NCBI RefSeq assembly: GCF_013205055.1
Contig: NZ_JABMLF010000002.1
Coordinates: 310,001 to 374,000, forward strand
Direction of reading: 5' to 3'
From: Rathayibacter sp. VKM Ac-2856
GTDB taxonomy: Bacteria > Actinomycetota > Actinomycetes > Actinomycetales > Microbacteriaceae
DNA length: 64,000 nucleotides
Of this stretch, positions 23,926 to 34,807 are shown piece by piece; position 1 is the stretch's first letter, and every line of letters begins with the position of its first letter. Under the pieces are notes generated by a model. It ran no database searches. It was not told the DNA's origin and saw nothing but the letters and a program-made list of their open reading frames with translations. The position numbers were made by a program, and so were the translations under genes.

Positions 23926-25116
23926 TCAGGCGGGGACGCGCTCGCGGGGCTTCGCCGCCGAGGTGAGGAGCGACGCGAGGGCGACGAGGACGAGGACGAC
24001 GGCCATCGCGCCGCGGAGGCCGAAGTGCTCGCCGAGGAAGCCGAGCAGCGGCGGGCCGACGAGGAAGGCGATGTAGCCGGCGGTCGCGACGGCGGCGACG
24101 GCGGAGGTCGGGTCCTCGCTCTCGCCCGCGGCGGAGAGGGTGACGGGGAAGCCGAGCGCCGCGCCCAGACCCCAGAGCACCACGGCCGCGCCGGCGACCA
24201 CCGCGTTGTCGGCGAAGACGACGATCCCGATCCCGACCGCCGAGACGAGGGTGCTGGCGAGCAGCACGGTGGCCTTGCCGAAGCGGGCGAGCAGCGGCGT
24301 CCCGAGGAAGCGGCCCACGGTCATCGCCGCGGCGAACGCGGTGAACACCACGGTCCCGACGGTCGCCGAGGCACCGTGGCCGTCGACCATCAGCAGCGGC
24401 AGCCAGTCGGTCGCGGAGCCCTCGGCGAGCGCCAGGGCGAGCACGATCAGACCGAGCATCAGCACGCGCGGCTGCTGCCAGACCGGCACCGAGCGCACCT
24501 TCTCGCGCGGGGCCCCGGCGACCGCGCGCTCTACCCGTCCGGTCTCCACCGGGATCGAGCGGATGACGACGAGCAGGAGCGCGAGGGCGACGACCGCGAC
24601 TCCGACGAGCTGCCAGACCACGGGGAAGTCGATCGCCGTGAGGCCGATGCCGGCGACCGCGCCGGTCACGGTGCCGAGGCTGTAGAAGCCGTGCAGCGCC
24701 GGCAGGATCGAGCGGCCCGTGAGCGTCTCGAGCGCCGCTCCCTCCACGTTGAGCGCGATCTCGGAGATGCCGATCCCGAAGCCGACGAGCGCCAGACCCG
24801 CGGCGACGCCGAACGCCGAGGACAGCTCGGCGAAGACGCCGGTCAGCGCGATGCCGGCGACGAAGGACGCCCCGCCGATCACGACGGTGAGGCGCACCCC
24901 CTGCCGGCGCACGACGGCGGCCGAGGAGAGCACTCCGCTCATCGAGCCGACCGACAGCCCGAGCAGGACGAGGCCCATCTCGGCGGTCGACGCGGCGAGC
25001 AGGTCGCGGACGGCCGGGGTCCGCACGACCCAGGAGGCCATCCCGATGCCGAAGACGAGCATGAACGCGGAGATGGCCAGGCGGCGCTTCTCGGCGGAGA
25101 CGGTGCGGGACGGCAT
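23926..25116 (-). CDS. MFS transporter (YbjJ-like)
   Basis: The 396-residue integral membrane protein has about 12 helices. The N-terminal FMLVFGIGMASWVVRTPAVR segment and the GxxxGxxxS-rich helices resemble the YbjJ/FucP-like branch of MFS. It is a putative exporter or sugar-type permease; substrate unknown. The ATG at 25116 is divergent from the SDR gene. Confidence 0.88.
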   Translation of the reverse strand: MPSRTVSAEKRRLAISAFMLVFGIGMASWVVRTPAVRDLLAASTAEMGLVLLGLSVGSMSGVLSSAAVVRRQGVRLTVVIGGASFVAGIALTGVFAELSSAFGVAAGLALVGFGIGISEIALNVEGAALETLTGRSILPALHGFYSLGTVTGAVAGIGLTAIDFPVVWQLVGVAVVALALLLVVIRSIPVETGRVERAVAGAPREKVRSVPVWQQPRVLMLGLIVLALALAEGSATDWLPLLMVDGHGASATVGTVVFTAFAAAMTVGRFLGTPLLARFGKATVLLASTLVSAVGIGIVVFADNAVVAGAAVVLWGLGAALGFPVTLSAAGESEDPTSAVAAVATAGYIAFLVGPPLLGFLGEHFGLRGAMAVVLVLVALASLLTSAAKPRERVPA

Positions 25117-25278
25117 GAGGTCGACCGTATCGTCCGGGGGTGGACCGCAGACGTCGTACGCCGATCGGGACGGCCGTCAAGCGCCTCCGCCGACCGATGA
25201 CCCGCGGCTAGCGTTCGAGGAGAGCCGGGACCGCGGAACCGCGCCGGCCCGCCCGCTCGACGACGTCCGGAGGACCCG

Positions 25279-26175
25279 ATGCCCGACCAGTACACCTTCA
25301 CGAACCCCGCCACGCAGTACCCGAACGTGACCCCGCAGGTCCAGCAGCAGCCCGAGCCCGGCCTGCAGTCGCGGATGACCCCCGTCCCGGACCTCGGCGA
25401 GGACAGCTACCGCGGCACCGGCCGCCTGACCGGCCGCCGCGCGCTGATCACCGGGGCCGACTCCGGCATCGGCGCCGCGGTCGCGATCGCCTTCGCCCGC
25501 GAGGGGGCGGACATCGCCCTCGCCTACCTCCCCGACGAGGAGGAGGACGCGCAGCACGTCGTCGAGCTGATCCGCGCGGCCGGCCGCACCGCCGTGACGA
25601 TCCCCGGCGACCTGACCGACGCGCAGTACTGCCGCGACCTGGTCGAGAAGGCCGTCGAGGGGCTCGGCGGGCTCGACACAATCGTCAACGTCGCGGGCAA
25701 GCAGGTCTGGCAGGACGACGTGCTGGAGCTGAGCGACGAGCAGTTCGAGACGACCTTCGCGATCAACGTCTTCGCGCCGTTCCGGATCATCAAGGCGGCG
25801 CTCCCGCACCTCCCGGCGGGCTCGACGATCATCAACACCGCCTCCGCCGAGGCCCACTCCCCCGCGCCGGATCGGCTCGACTACGCGATGACGAAGGGTG
25901 CGATCAACAACCTCTCGAAGGGGCTCGCGCAGCAGCTCGCGGCGAAGGGGATCCGCGTCAACGTCGTCGCGCCGGGCCCGACCTGGTCGGTGCTGCAGGT
26001 GACGGCCGGGGTCGACCCGGAGAGCCTGCCCGAGTTCGGCTCCAGCGAGTCCCCGATGGGCCGCGCCGCGCAGCCGGCCGAGCAGGCGCCCGCGTACGTG
26101 TTCCTCGCGTCGGCGGAGTCGAGCTACGTGGTCGGGGAGACCCTGAACGTCAACGGCGGGATGGTCTCGCCGTAA
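25279..26175 (+). CDS. SDR family oxidoreductase (general-stress GSP39/YghA type)
   Basis: The 298-residue protein has an N-terminal extension of about 45 residues (YTFTNPATQYPNVTPQVQQQ) typical of the YghA/YdaD/GSP39 group, then TGADSGIGAAVA (NADP/NAD binding), NVAGKQ, the Ser in the INTASAEAH strand and YAMTK (catalytic Tyr and Lys). It ends with LNVNGGMVSP. GGAGG lies 6 nt before the ATG. It probably reduces small carbonyls under stress. Confidence 0.93.
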   Translation: MPDQYTFTNPATQYPNVTPQVQQQPEPGLQSRMTPVPDLGEDSYRGTGRLTGRRALITGADSGIGAAVAIAFAREGADIALAYLPDEEEDAQHVVELIRAAGRTAVTIPGDLTDAQYCRDLVEKAVEGLGGLDTIVNVAGKQVWQDDVLELSDEQFETTFAINVFAPFRIIKAALPHLPAGSTIINTASAEAHSPAPDRLDYAMTKGAINNLSKGLAQQLAAKGIRVNVVAPGPTWSVLQVTAGVDPESLPEFGSSESPMGRAAQPAEQAPAYVFLASAESSYVVGETLNVNGGMVSP

Positions 26176-26216
26176 CCGGCGCCCGCGGTCCGGCGCCCGC
26201 CCCGTAGCGTGGGGGC

Positions 26217-26492
26217 ATGGGCATGAGGCGCTGGATCGCACCGGCGGCGGGCGTGCTGCTCGTCGTGGTCGGGATCGTCGTGGGCGCCACCGCCCCGGGC
26301 CGCGAGGCGTCGTTCGGCTGGTTCGCCTACGCCCCGCTCTCGGGATCGACGTTCTCGCCGGGTGGGATCGTGGTCGTCACGCCGGCGCTGGGGCTCGCCG
26401 CCGCGCTCGTCGTGCTCGGCCTGCTGGTGCTGGCGTTCTGCGCGGGCGGGGCCGTCGCCCGCCGTCGCACCCTGCGGACCTCCGGCACGTGA
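26217..26492 (+). CDS. Small membrane protein, 91 residues
   Basis: Two helices (residues about 8-27 and 52-78) separated by a short loop (REASFGWFAYAPLSGSTFSP). A TAGCGT element 6-7 bp before the ATG suggests leaderless expression. The last codons (TLRTSGT) and the stop lie in the first unit of the 92-bp tandem repeat that follows. Function unknown. Confidence 0.65.
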   Translation: MGMRRWIAPAAGVLLVVVGIVVGATAPGREASFGWFAYAPLSGSTFSPGGIVVVTPALGLAAALVVLGLLVLAFCAGGAVARRRTLRTSGT

Positions 26493-26950
26493 GACGAGCC
26501 TCGGCACGCCGGATCGGCCCGTTCCACGAGCCGGAGCTGCTTCCACGAGCCGAAGCTCGCCCCGACGGACCTCCGGCACGCGAAACCAGCCTCGGCACGC
26601 CGAATCGGCCCGATTCCACGAGCCGGAGCTGATTCCACGAGCCGGAGCTCGCCCCGACGGACCTCCGGCACGCGAAACCAGCCTCGGCACGCCGAATCGG
26701 CCCGATTCCACGAGCCGGAGCTGATCCCACGAGCCGAAACTCGCCCCGACGGACCTCCGGCACGCGAAACCAGCCTCGGCACGCCGAATCGGCCCGATTC
26801 CACGAGCCGAAGACGATTCCACGAGCCGGAGCTCACCCCGACGGACCTCCGGCACGCTAAACCAGCCTCGGCACACCGGAACGGCCCGAATCCACGAGCC
26901 AGAGCTGAATCCACGAGCCGGAGCCGAATCCACGAGCCGGAGCTGAGCAG
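26476..26950. repeat. 92-bp tandem repeat, about five units
   Basis: The marker ggacctccggcacg occurs at 26476, 26567, 26659, 26751 and 26843, giving a period of 91-92 bp. Each unit contains a sub-repeat (ttccacgagccggagctg, twice or three times). The first unit overlaps the 3' end of the 91-residue gene. Both strands give long but meaningless open frames. Confidence 0.85.
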
Positions 26951-27187
26951 GGGTCCGGACGCGAACGGACCCGAACCGGAGCCTGCGCGCGAAGCAGAGC
27001 CCGGTTTCCGTCCACTCGCGTGCCGCTCCGACTGCCAGTGGACGGGGAACGGGGGCTGCGAGGGGGCCGGGGCCCGTTCCGGGTCCGGTCGCGGGGCCGC
27101 GTTCGGGACGCGGCGCGCCACTAGGGTGAGCGCACCCGCCGCCGCCGCGATCCCCGCGCGGCCGGGACTCCGAGAGAGGCGGCCGCC
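26951..27187. other. Intergenic, no gene seen
   Basis: GC-rich sequence between the tandem repeat and the DUF1761 gene. A ctagggtgag hexamer-like stretch (about 27122) may be part of the next gene's promoter. Nothing else supportable. Confidence 0.4.
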
Positions 27188-27610
27188 GTGGTCCCCGACA
27201 TCAATCCGTGGGCGGTCGCCCTGGCCACCCTGTCGACGATGATCGTGGGGTCGATCTGGTACACCCCGAAGGTCTTCGGCACGCTCTGGATGCGGCTGGC
27301 CGGCATCAGCCGGGAGCGGATGAGCAGCCGCAGCCCGCTCGTCCCGATCCTGGTCACCCTCGTGGTCAGCCTGGTCACCGCGCTCGTCCTGGCCGGCTGC
27401 GTCGACATCGCGCACGCCTTCTACGGCGGCAGCTGGTTCGCGAACTCGCTGATCACCGGGCTGTTCCTCTTCGTCGGCTTCACCGCCGCGCGGATGATCA
27501 CCCACGACGCGTTCGAGGGCCGCCCGGCGAAGCTGACGATCCTGAACATCACGCACGAGCTGGTGACGATCCTCGTCATGGCGGCGATCATCGGCCTGCT
27601 GCCGGCCTGA
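27188..27610 (+). CDS. DUF1761 family membrane protein
   Basis: The 140-residue protein starts at GTG. Four helices: residues about 6-24 (INPWAVALATLSTMIVGSIWY), 53-76, 86-104 and 117-138. IVGSIWYTPKVFGTLWMRLAG near the N-terminus is the DUF1761 signature (small residue pairs, WY-P, FG-x-W). Function of the family is unknown. It converges with the DHA2 pump gene. Confidence 0.85.
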   Translation: MVPDINPWAVALATLSTMIVGSIWYTPKVFGTLWMRLAGISRERMSSRSPLVPILVTLVVSLVTALVLAGCVDIAHAFYGGSWFANSLITGLFLFVGFTAARMITHDAFEGRPAKLTILNITHELVTILVMAAIIGLLPA

Positions 27611-27624
27611 TCACCGCCGCCGCC

Positions 27625-29965
<2,341 letters not shown>

Positions 29966-29975
29966 ACCGTGCATC

Positions 29976-30002
29976 ATTGCACCCTGCGGTCGAGAGTGCA
30001 AT
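29976..30002. promoter_or_regulatory. Candidate TetR operator
   Basis: ATTGCAC and GTGCAAT, perfect 7-bp arms with a 13-bp spacer (27 bp overall), immediately upstream of the TetR start. An additional TGCAT nearby may extend it. Confidence 0.6.
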
Positions 30003-30131
30003 CTTCGTGCTGTCGCGGATGCATGACCCCCGTCCGGGGGACTAACGGGCTCCAGCCCTGAACGGGGGCGGATCGAGCGATACCGTCTTCGCGGGGGCGC
30101 GACGCCGTCTCCTGACCGACCGGGGGGAACG

Positions 30132-31394
30132 ATGTCGCAGCAGACCACGCAGGACCCGTCGCCGGGCGCCGAGGCGCCGGCGGACGCGCAGGACCTCGAG
30201 GCACGGCGCGCCGCCGCCATCGAGGCGCTCGGCCTGATGGGCTCCGGCCCCGAGGAGCGCTTCGACCGCATCACGCGGATGGCGCAGGAGCTCTTCCACG
30301 TGCCGGTCGCGGAGATCCACATCCTCGACGAGACGACGCTCTTCACGAAGTCGCCGCAGCCCGACGGGCCGGTCTCCTACCCCCGCGCGGGGACGTTCTG
30401 CGACGCGACGCTCGAGAAGCGCAGCACGCTCGTCGTCCCCGACCTCACCGCCGACGGCGCGTGGGCGCAGAACGTGCACGTCTCCGGTCCGCCGCACGTG
30501 CAGTTCTACGCCGGTCGCCCGCTGACGGTGGACGACGGCCTGCAGCTCGGCACGCTCTGCCTGCTCGACTTCGTGCCGCGCGCGCTCAGCCCGGAGGAGG
30601 AGCTCCTCTTCGAGGAGTTCGGCCAGTGGGTCGAGCGCGAGCTGCGCGACACCGCGGAGTGGGACCGCGCCGCCGACGTGCAGGCGCGCCTGGCCCCCGC
30701 CGCGTTCCGCCACCCCGCGGGCTACGACCTCGCCGGGGCCTCGCTGCCCAAGTGGCAGATCTGCGGCGACTTCTACAGCTGGACCGCGACGGAGGCGGTC
30801 GTCGACCTGACCCTCGTCGACGTGATGGGCAAGGGCACCGGGGCCGCGATCCTCGCCGCGGGCATCCGCGCCGCGTTCCGCGCCCGGGCCGGCGGCGCTC
30901 CGGACGAGGTCGTCTCGGCGGTCAGCGAGCAGCTGCAGCCCGACTTCTCGGCGACCGAGACCTTCGCCACGCTCCTCCACGGCCGGCTCGACACCGCGAC
31001 CGGGCGCCTCGACTTCGTCGACGCGGGCCACGGGCTCACCGTCCTCCTCCGCGCCGACGGCACGTTCCACCGGCTCGCCGCGCTCGGCCTCCCCCTGGGC
31101 ATCACCGAGGACGGCGGCTGGGTCACGCAGACGGTCGATCTGGCGGTCGGCGACTCGCTGGTCTCCTTCACCGACGGCGTGCTCGACCTCTTCGACGGGA
31201 CGCTGCAGTCGCTGGTGCAGGCGGCCGACCTGGTCCGCACCTCCGAGGGCGCCATCGGCTTCCTCACCGCCCTGAGCGCGCTCGCCCGCTCCGGCCGGGC
31301 GATCGACGACATCACCGCCCTCCTCGTGACGCGGACGCACGAGGTCCCCCTCCCCGCGTCCGGCGCGGCGGAGACCGAGCAGGAGCACGCATGA
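30132..31394 (+). CDS. GAF-PP2C (SpoIIE-type) serine phosphatase
   Basis: 420 residues. An N-terminal GAF-like sensor (about 30-175; FDRITRMAQELFHVPVAEIH, later LGTLCLLDFVPRALSPEEE) is followed by a PP2C/SpoIIE domain (190-405) with ICGDFYSW, DVMGKGTGAA, DAGHG and the final DDITALLV, which carry the metal-binding Asp residues. It probably dephosphorylates the STAS protein encoded next, releasing a sigma factor (RsbU-like role). GGGGGGAAC lies before the ATG. It overlaps the STAS gene by ATGA. Confidence 0.92.
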   Translation: MSQQTTQDPSPGAEAPADAQDLEARRAAAIEALGLMGSGPEERFDRITRMAQELFHVPVAEIHILDETTLFTKSPQPDGPVSYPRAGTFCDATLEKRSTLVVPDLTADGAWAQNVHVSGPPHVQFYAGRPLTVDDGLQLGTLCLLDFVPRALSPEEELLFEEFGQWVERELRDTAEWDRAADVQARLAPAAFRHPAGYDLAGASLPKWQICGDFYSWTATEAVVDLTLVDVMGKGTGAAILAAGIRAAFRARAGGAPDEVVSAVSEQLQPDFSATETFATLLHGRLDTATGRLDFVDAGHGLTVLLRADGTFHRLAALGLPLGITEDGGWVTQTVDLAVGDSLVSFTDGVLDLFDGTLQSLVQAADLVRTSEGAIGFLTALSALARSGRAIDDITALLVTRTHEVPLPASGAAETEQEHA

Positions 31395-31723
31395 CCTTCA
31401 GCACCGAGACGATCGCCCCCGGCGTCGCCGTCATCACCGCGGCCGGCCGGCTCAACCTCGCGGCCGCCCAGGAGCTGCGGACGGTGGTGCGCCGCTCGAT
31501 CGACGAGGGCGGCTCCCGCGTCGTCGTCGAGCTGAGCGGGGTCAGCTTCATGGACTCGTCCGGGCTCGGCGCCCTCGTCGCCTGCCTCAAGAGCGCCCGC
31601 CAGGCCGGCGGCGACCTCCGGATCGCCGCTCCGAGCCCCCAGGTCTCGATGGTGCTCGAGCTCTCGAATCTCGACCGCGTGCTCGTCGGCTACGCCTCGG
31701 CCGGCGACGCGTACCGTGACTGA
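31391..31723 (+). CDS. STAS anti-sigma factor antagonist (RsbV-like)
   Basis: 110 residues, single STAS domain. VSFMDSSGLGALVACLKSAR holds the conserved Ser pair where phosphorylation occurs (DSSG). It is phosphorylated by the kinase encoded downstream and dephosphorylated by the PP2C protein encoded upstream. It overlaps both neighbours, so all three are translationally coupled. Confidence 0.93.
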   Translation: MTFSTETIAPGVAVITAAGRLNLAAAQELRTVVRRSIDEGGSRVVVELSGVSFMDSSGLGALVACLKSARQAGGDLRIAAPSPQVSMVLELSNLDRVLVGYASAGDAYRD

Positions 31724-32126
31724 GCGCACCCTCGCGTTCCGGACGCCGCCGGACGACATCGATCTCGTGCACGACATGCTCGACTCGCTCTTCACCGAGC
31801 GCTCCGACGTGGGAGCGCGCGACCGGATGGAGTTCGAGACGGCGCTCGTCGAGCTCGTCTCCAACGTCATCCAGCACGCCGTCTCGACCACCGCGGTGCT
31901 CTGCCGCCTCGTCGTCACCGTCGACGACGACGTGCTCCGCGCCGAGCTGATCGACACCGCCGACCCGCCCGGCGTCGACACCGGACCGCGGGAGATGCCG
32001 GACGCGTTCGCCGAGTCCGGTCGCGGCATCGCGCTCATCCAGGCGCTGGTCACCGTGTTCGACCACGAGCGCACCGCGAGCCGCAACCTGTGGTCGATCA
32101 GCAAGGACCGCGCGACGCAGGGCTGA
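31716..32126 (+). CDS. Anti-sigma factor serine kinase (RsbW-like, GHKL ATPase)
   Basis: The 136-residue protein starts at GTG. It shows the Bergerat-fold N-box (ETALVELVSNVIQHA, with E and N), D in LIDTADPPG and the G2 loop ESGRGIALIQ. It binds a sigma factor and phosphorylates the STAS protein. No sigma factor gene is adjacent. It is the last gene of the three-gene operon. Confidence 0.92.
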   Translation: MTERTLAFRTPPDDIDLVHDMLDSLFTERSDVGARDRMEFETALVELVSNVIQHAVSTTAVLCRLVVTVDDDVLRAELIDTADPPGVDTGPREMPDAFAESGRGIALIQALVTVFDHERTASRNLWSISKDRATQG

Positions 32127-32162
32127 CCCGCGGAGGTCCGATCCCTGCGAGCCGGACCCCGC

Positions 32163-32636
32163 TCAGCCGATCGTCTGCGCGGTGATGACCGCCGCGGCCC
32201 GGGCGAGGTCCTCGACGACCTCGGCCTCGGCCAGCCGCGGCGACGCCCGCAGCACCTCGGCGCTCACCGCGCCGTAGCGCTCGTCGACCGCCGCGAGCAG
32301 CGCGGTGCCGGAGTCGGTCAGCCGGAGCAGGACGCTGCGGCGGTCCTGCGGATTCGCCAGCCGGTCGAGGTGCCCGGCCTTGGCCAGGCGGTCGAGCAGC
32401 GCGGTGACCGCGCCGGTCGTCAGGCCCAGCTCGAGCCCCAGCCACTTGGGCGTCAGGCCGGGCTCCTCGGCGAGCGCCTCCAGCGCGCTCAGCTCCGAGA
32501 TCCCGATTCCGACGTCGAGGGCGACGGCGCTGCGGAGGTGGCGCTGCGCGGTCTCGAGCTGCCGCAGGGCGTGGCGGAGCGCCGCTCCGGCGGGCTGATC
32601 GCCGCCGTCGTCGAGGTGTGCGTTCTCGGGATCCAT
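32163..32636 (-). CDS. MarR family transcriptional regulator
   Basis: 157 residues. The winged helix spans about residues 45-110: SELSALEALAEEPGLTPKWL, then LGLTTGAVTALLDRLAKAGH and the wing NPQDRRSVLLRLT with its conserved D-x-R. GAGGAGG lies 5 nt before the ATG at 32636. It is divergent from the surface-protein locus, with several palindromes between. Confidence 0.93.
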   Translation of the reverse strand: MDPENAHLDDGGDQPAGAALRHALRQLETAQRHLRSAVALDVGIGISELSALEALAEEPGLTPKWLGLELGLTTGAVTALLDRLAKAGHLDRLANPQDRRSVLLRLTDSGTALLAAVDERYGAVSAEVLRASPRLAEAEVVEDLARAAAVITAQTIG

Positions 32637-32714
32637 GGGGGCCTCCTCGCGGATCGGAGCAGGCCCGCCGGCGCTGCACCGGATGTACCTACAACAGGGG
32701 GTATTCGAACAATT

Positions 32715-32760
32715 GCAAAGTATCTTTGCCATCAAGTAACTTACTCGACAAGCCAGTAAG
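32715..32760. promoter_or_regulatory. MarR operator candidates in AT-rich divergent region
   Basis: GCAAAG-TAT-CTTTGC (32715-32729) is a perfect palindrome. AGTAA-C-TTACT (32735-32745) and CTTACT...AGTAAG (32740-32760) are further inverted repeats sharing half-sites. Their size and position fit MarR binding and coordinate control of both directions. Confidence 0.55.
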
Positions 32761-32771
32761 AACCCCACAGC

Positions 32772-32788
32772 GAACTGCACGGCAGTTC
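32772..32788 (+). promoter_or_regulatory. Short perfect hairpin in leader
   Basis: GAACTGC-ACG-GCAGTTC, 7-bp arms, 16 nt upstream of the AGGAG of the first surface-protein gene. Either a third operator-like site or an mRNA leader stem. Confidence 0.5.
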
Positions 32789-32815
32789 ACCTTGTACCCG
32801 ATCAGGAGTCCTGTC

Positions 32816-33472
32816 ATGTCGAACCACACCGCCGCTCCCCGCAAGCGCGTCCGCTTCGCCCCCCTCGTCCTCGCCACCAGCGTCGCCGCCGCGGCCCTCC
32901 TGTCGGTCTCGATGTCCGGCACCCTGTCCGGCTTCGTCGCCAGCATCACCAACACCAACAACACCGCCGCCTCCGGCTCGCTGGTCATGGAGGAGAAGTC
33001 GACCGGCACCACGCCCGTCACCTGCCTCAGCACCGACGGCGGCTCGATCAGCACCAACACCGCGACCTGCTCGACCATCAACAAGTTCGGCGGATCGACC
33101 ACGATGATCCCCGGCCAGACCGTCAGCACCTCGATCACGATCAAGAACGCCGGCACCGTCTCGGCCAACACCTTCACCCTCACCCCCGGCGCCACCTGCG
33201 CGCAGTCGGCCAACGCCGCCGCCGGCTCCTCGGGCACCGCGACCGACTTCTGCTCCAAGCTGAACGTCGTCATCACCTCCGGCAGCACCACCGTCTACAG
33301 CGGCACCGCCGCCGCGCTCGCCGGCTCGGCCGCCAAGTCGCTCGCCACCGCCCCCGTCACCGCCGGCACCAGCACCCCCTTCACCATCGCCGTCACGCTC
33401 GACTCCTCCGCCGGCAACACCTACCAGGGCCTCTCCGCCTCGCTCCCCCTCACCTGGACCTTCGCCAGCTGA
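32816..33472 (+). CDS. SipW-dependent-type exported protein (TasA/camelysin-like)
   Basis: 218 residues. Hydrophobic signal (APLVLATSVAAAALLSVSMS) followed by GTLSGFVASITNTNNTAASG, the pattern of SipW substrates (small residues, then F-x-A-x-I-x-N). The mature part is Thr/Ser/Ala-rich and beta-rich, with two Cys pairs, like TasA/CalY matrix proteins. AGGAG lies 7 nt before the ATG. It probably forms extracellular fibres or surface coat. The SipW-type peptidase gene follows after a repeat and two hairpins. Confidence 0.75.
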   Translation: MSNHTAAPRKRVRFAPLVLATSVAAAALLSVSMSGTLSGFVASITNTNNTAASGSLVMEEKSTGTTPVTCLSTDGGSISTNTATCSTINKFGGSTTMIPGQTVSTSITIKNAGTVSANTFTLTPGATCAQSANAAAGSSGTATDFCSKLNVVITSGSTTVYSGTAAALAGSAAKSLATAPVTAGTSTPFTIAVTLDSSAGNTYQGLSASLPLTWTFAS

Positions 33473-33477
33473 TCGAC

Positions 33478-33500
33478 GGCCCGGGCACCCCGCCCGGGCC
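33478..33500 (+). terminator. Terminator-like hairpin
   Basis: GGCCCGGGC-ACCCC-GCCCGGGCC, 6 bp after the stop of the exported-protein gene. Confidence 0.65.
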
Positions 33501-33530
33501 CCTGCTGATCGATCGGCTCGCAAGGCGATC

Positions 33531-33574
33531 CATGCTGATCGAGTAGCCCGCACAGCGGGCGTATCGAGATCCAC
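33531..33574. repeat. Palindromic intergenic element, half copy
   Basis: catgctgatcgagtagcccg followed by cacagcgggcgtatcgagat: only the left half is present. It lies between the exported-protein and peptidase genes. Confidence 0.75.
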
Positions 33575-33655
33575 CCGAAGACCGCTTCCCCCGAAGCACC
33601 CGCCCCACCCGCACCACCCCCCCCACAGCACCCGAACACCCGACACCCGCACACC

Positions 33656-33680
33656 GGGGGCCGCCGCCTGGGCGGCCCCC
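33656..33680 (+). promoter_or_regulatory. Hairpin just upstream of signal peptidase ribosome site
   Basis: GGGGGCCGC pairs with GCGGCCCCC around a 7-nt loop and ends 8 nt before the GAGGAGG. It may be an attenuator or a processing-site stabiliser. Confidence 0.5.
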
Positions 33681-33703
33681 TCCCCGCCGAGGAGGTGGAC
33701 CCC

Positions 33704-34807
33704 GTGACCACCCTGCAGACCCGCCGCGCGCAGACCCCCGAGCCGGAGTCCACCGCCCCCGTCACCACCGCCCTCGAGATCCCCGTCTCCTCCTCCCCCG
33801 TCTCCACCCCCACCGCCCCCGACTCCCGCCCCCGCTCCACCCGCCTGCGCACCATCGCGACCTGGACCGTCACCGCCCTCATCGCCGCCCTCGTCCTCGC
33901 CGCCTTCCTCTTCCACGCCTCCGGCGGACGCTGGTTCATCGTCCAGACGCCGTCGATGGGCACCGCCGCTCCCGTCGGCACCCTGGTCCTCACCGCCCCG
34001 ACCGCCCTCGAGGACATCGAGGTCGGCGACGTCGTCAGCTTCCACCCCTCCACCACCCCCGACGAGACCTACACCCACCGCGTCGTCGACCTCGCGGACG
34101 ACGGCGCCCTGGTCACCCGCGGCGACATCAACGGCGCGACCGACCCCTGGGCGACCGGCGCCGAGCAGCTGATCGGGAAGGTCGTCGTCGCGCTCCCCGG
34201 CGCCGGCTGGCTCGCGAAGGGCCTGCCGATGCTCCTCGCGGGCTCGGTCCTCGTCCTGCTGCTCACCCGCCTGCTCTCCTCCCCCACCCACCGCGCGGCG
34301 ATGCGCGTCCTGGGGATCTCGCTCGTCGCGTCCTTCACGGTCTTCGTCCTCCGCCCGTTCGTCGGGATCGTCGTCCTCGAGGCGACCGTCGAGGACGGAC
34401 AGACGGACGCCTCGCTCGTCTCGGTCGGCATGCTCCCGATCCGGGTCACCGCGGTCGGCGGCACGCACGTCGATCTCGTCTCCGGCCAGGTCGGCAGCAT
34501 CCAGGTGCCCGCGAACGGCGAGGACTTCTACAACGTCTCCTCCGCGCTGCACCTGCCGCTCTGGGGCTGGATCGTCTTCGGCGCCCTCTGCGCCGCCCCC
34601 GTCCTCTGGACCGTGCTGGTCGGCCTCCCCGCCGAGGCGGAGCCGCGCGGCGAGCACGGCCGCCGCGCCCGCACGGCCGAGCCCGCCGAGTCCGAGACCG
34701 CGCAGCCCGCTGAGGCCGCCGCCGGAGCCACCGCGCCCGCACGGCCCGCTCGGCCCGCGCAGCCCACGCAGCCCACGCAGCCCACCGAGCCCGAGACCGC
34801 ACGATGA
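33704..34807 (+). CDS. Signal peptidase I, SipW/ER type
   Basis: 367 residues, from GTG 33704, chosen because GAGGAGG lies 8 nt upstream. A disordered N-terminus is followed by a helix (residues about 48-70), then the catalytic region: QTPSMGTAAPVGTLV (Ser nucleophile), YTHRVVDL with the His that replaces Lys in SipW/ER-type enzymes, and TRGDINGATDPW. Two more helices follow (about 160-185 and 190-220), another near 270, and a long Ala/Pro/Glu tail with (PTQ) repeats. It cleaves the flanking SipW-type exported proteins. It overlaps the next gene by ATGA. Confidence 0.88.
   Translation: MTTLQTRRAQTPEPESTAPVTTALEIPVSSSPVSTPTAPDSRPRSTRLRTIATWTVTALIAALVLAAFLFHASGGRWFIVQTPSMGTAAPVGTLVLTAPTALEDIEVGDVVSFHPSTTPDETYTHRVVDLADDGALVTRGDINGATDPWATGAEQLIGKVVVALPGAGWLAKGLPMLLAGSVLVLLLTRLLSSPTHRAAMRVLGISLVASFTVFVLRPFVGIVVLEATVEDGQTDASLVSVGMLPIRVTAVGGTHVDLVSGQVGSIQVPANGEDFYNVSSALHLPLWGWIVFGALCAAPVLWTVLVGLPAEAEPRGEHGRRARTAEPAESETAQPAEAAAGATAPARPARPAQPTQPTQPTEPETAR

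Noticed and set aside
26327-27556. 409-residue minus-strand repetitive protein
   Set aside because: It is the translation of the 92-bp tandem repeat, has no ribosome site, and overlaps two better-supported plus-strand genes.
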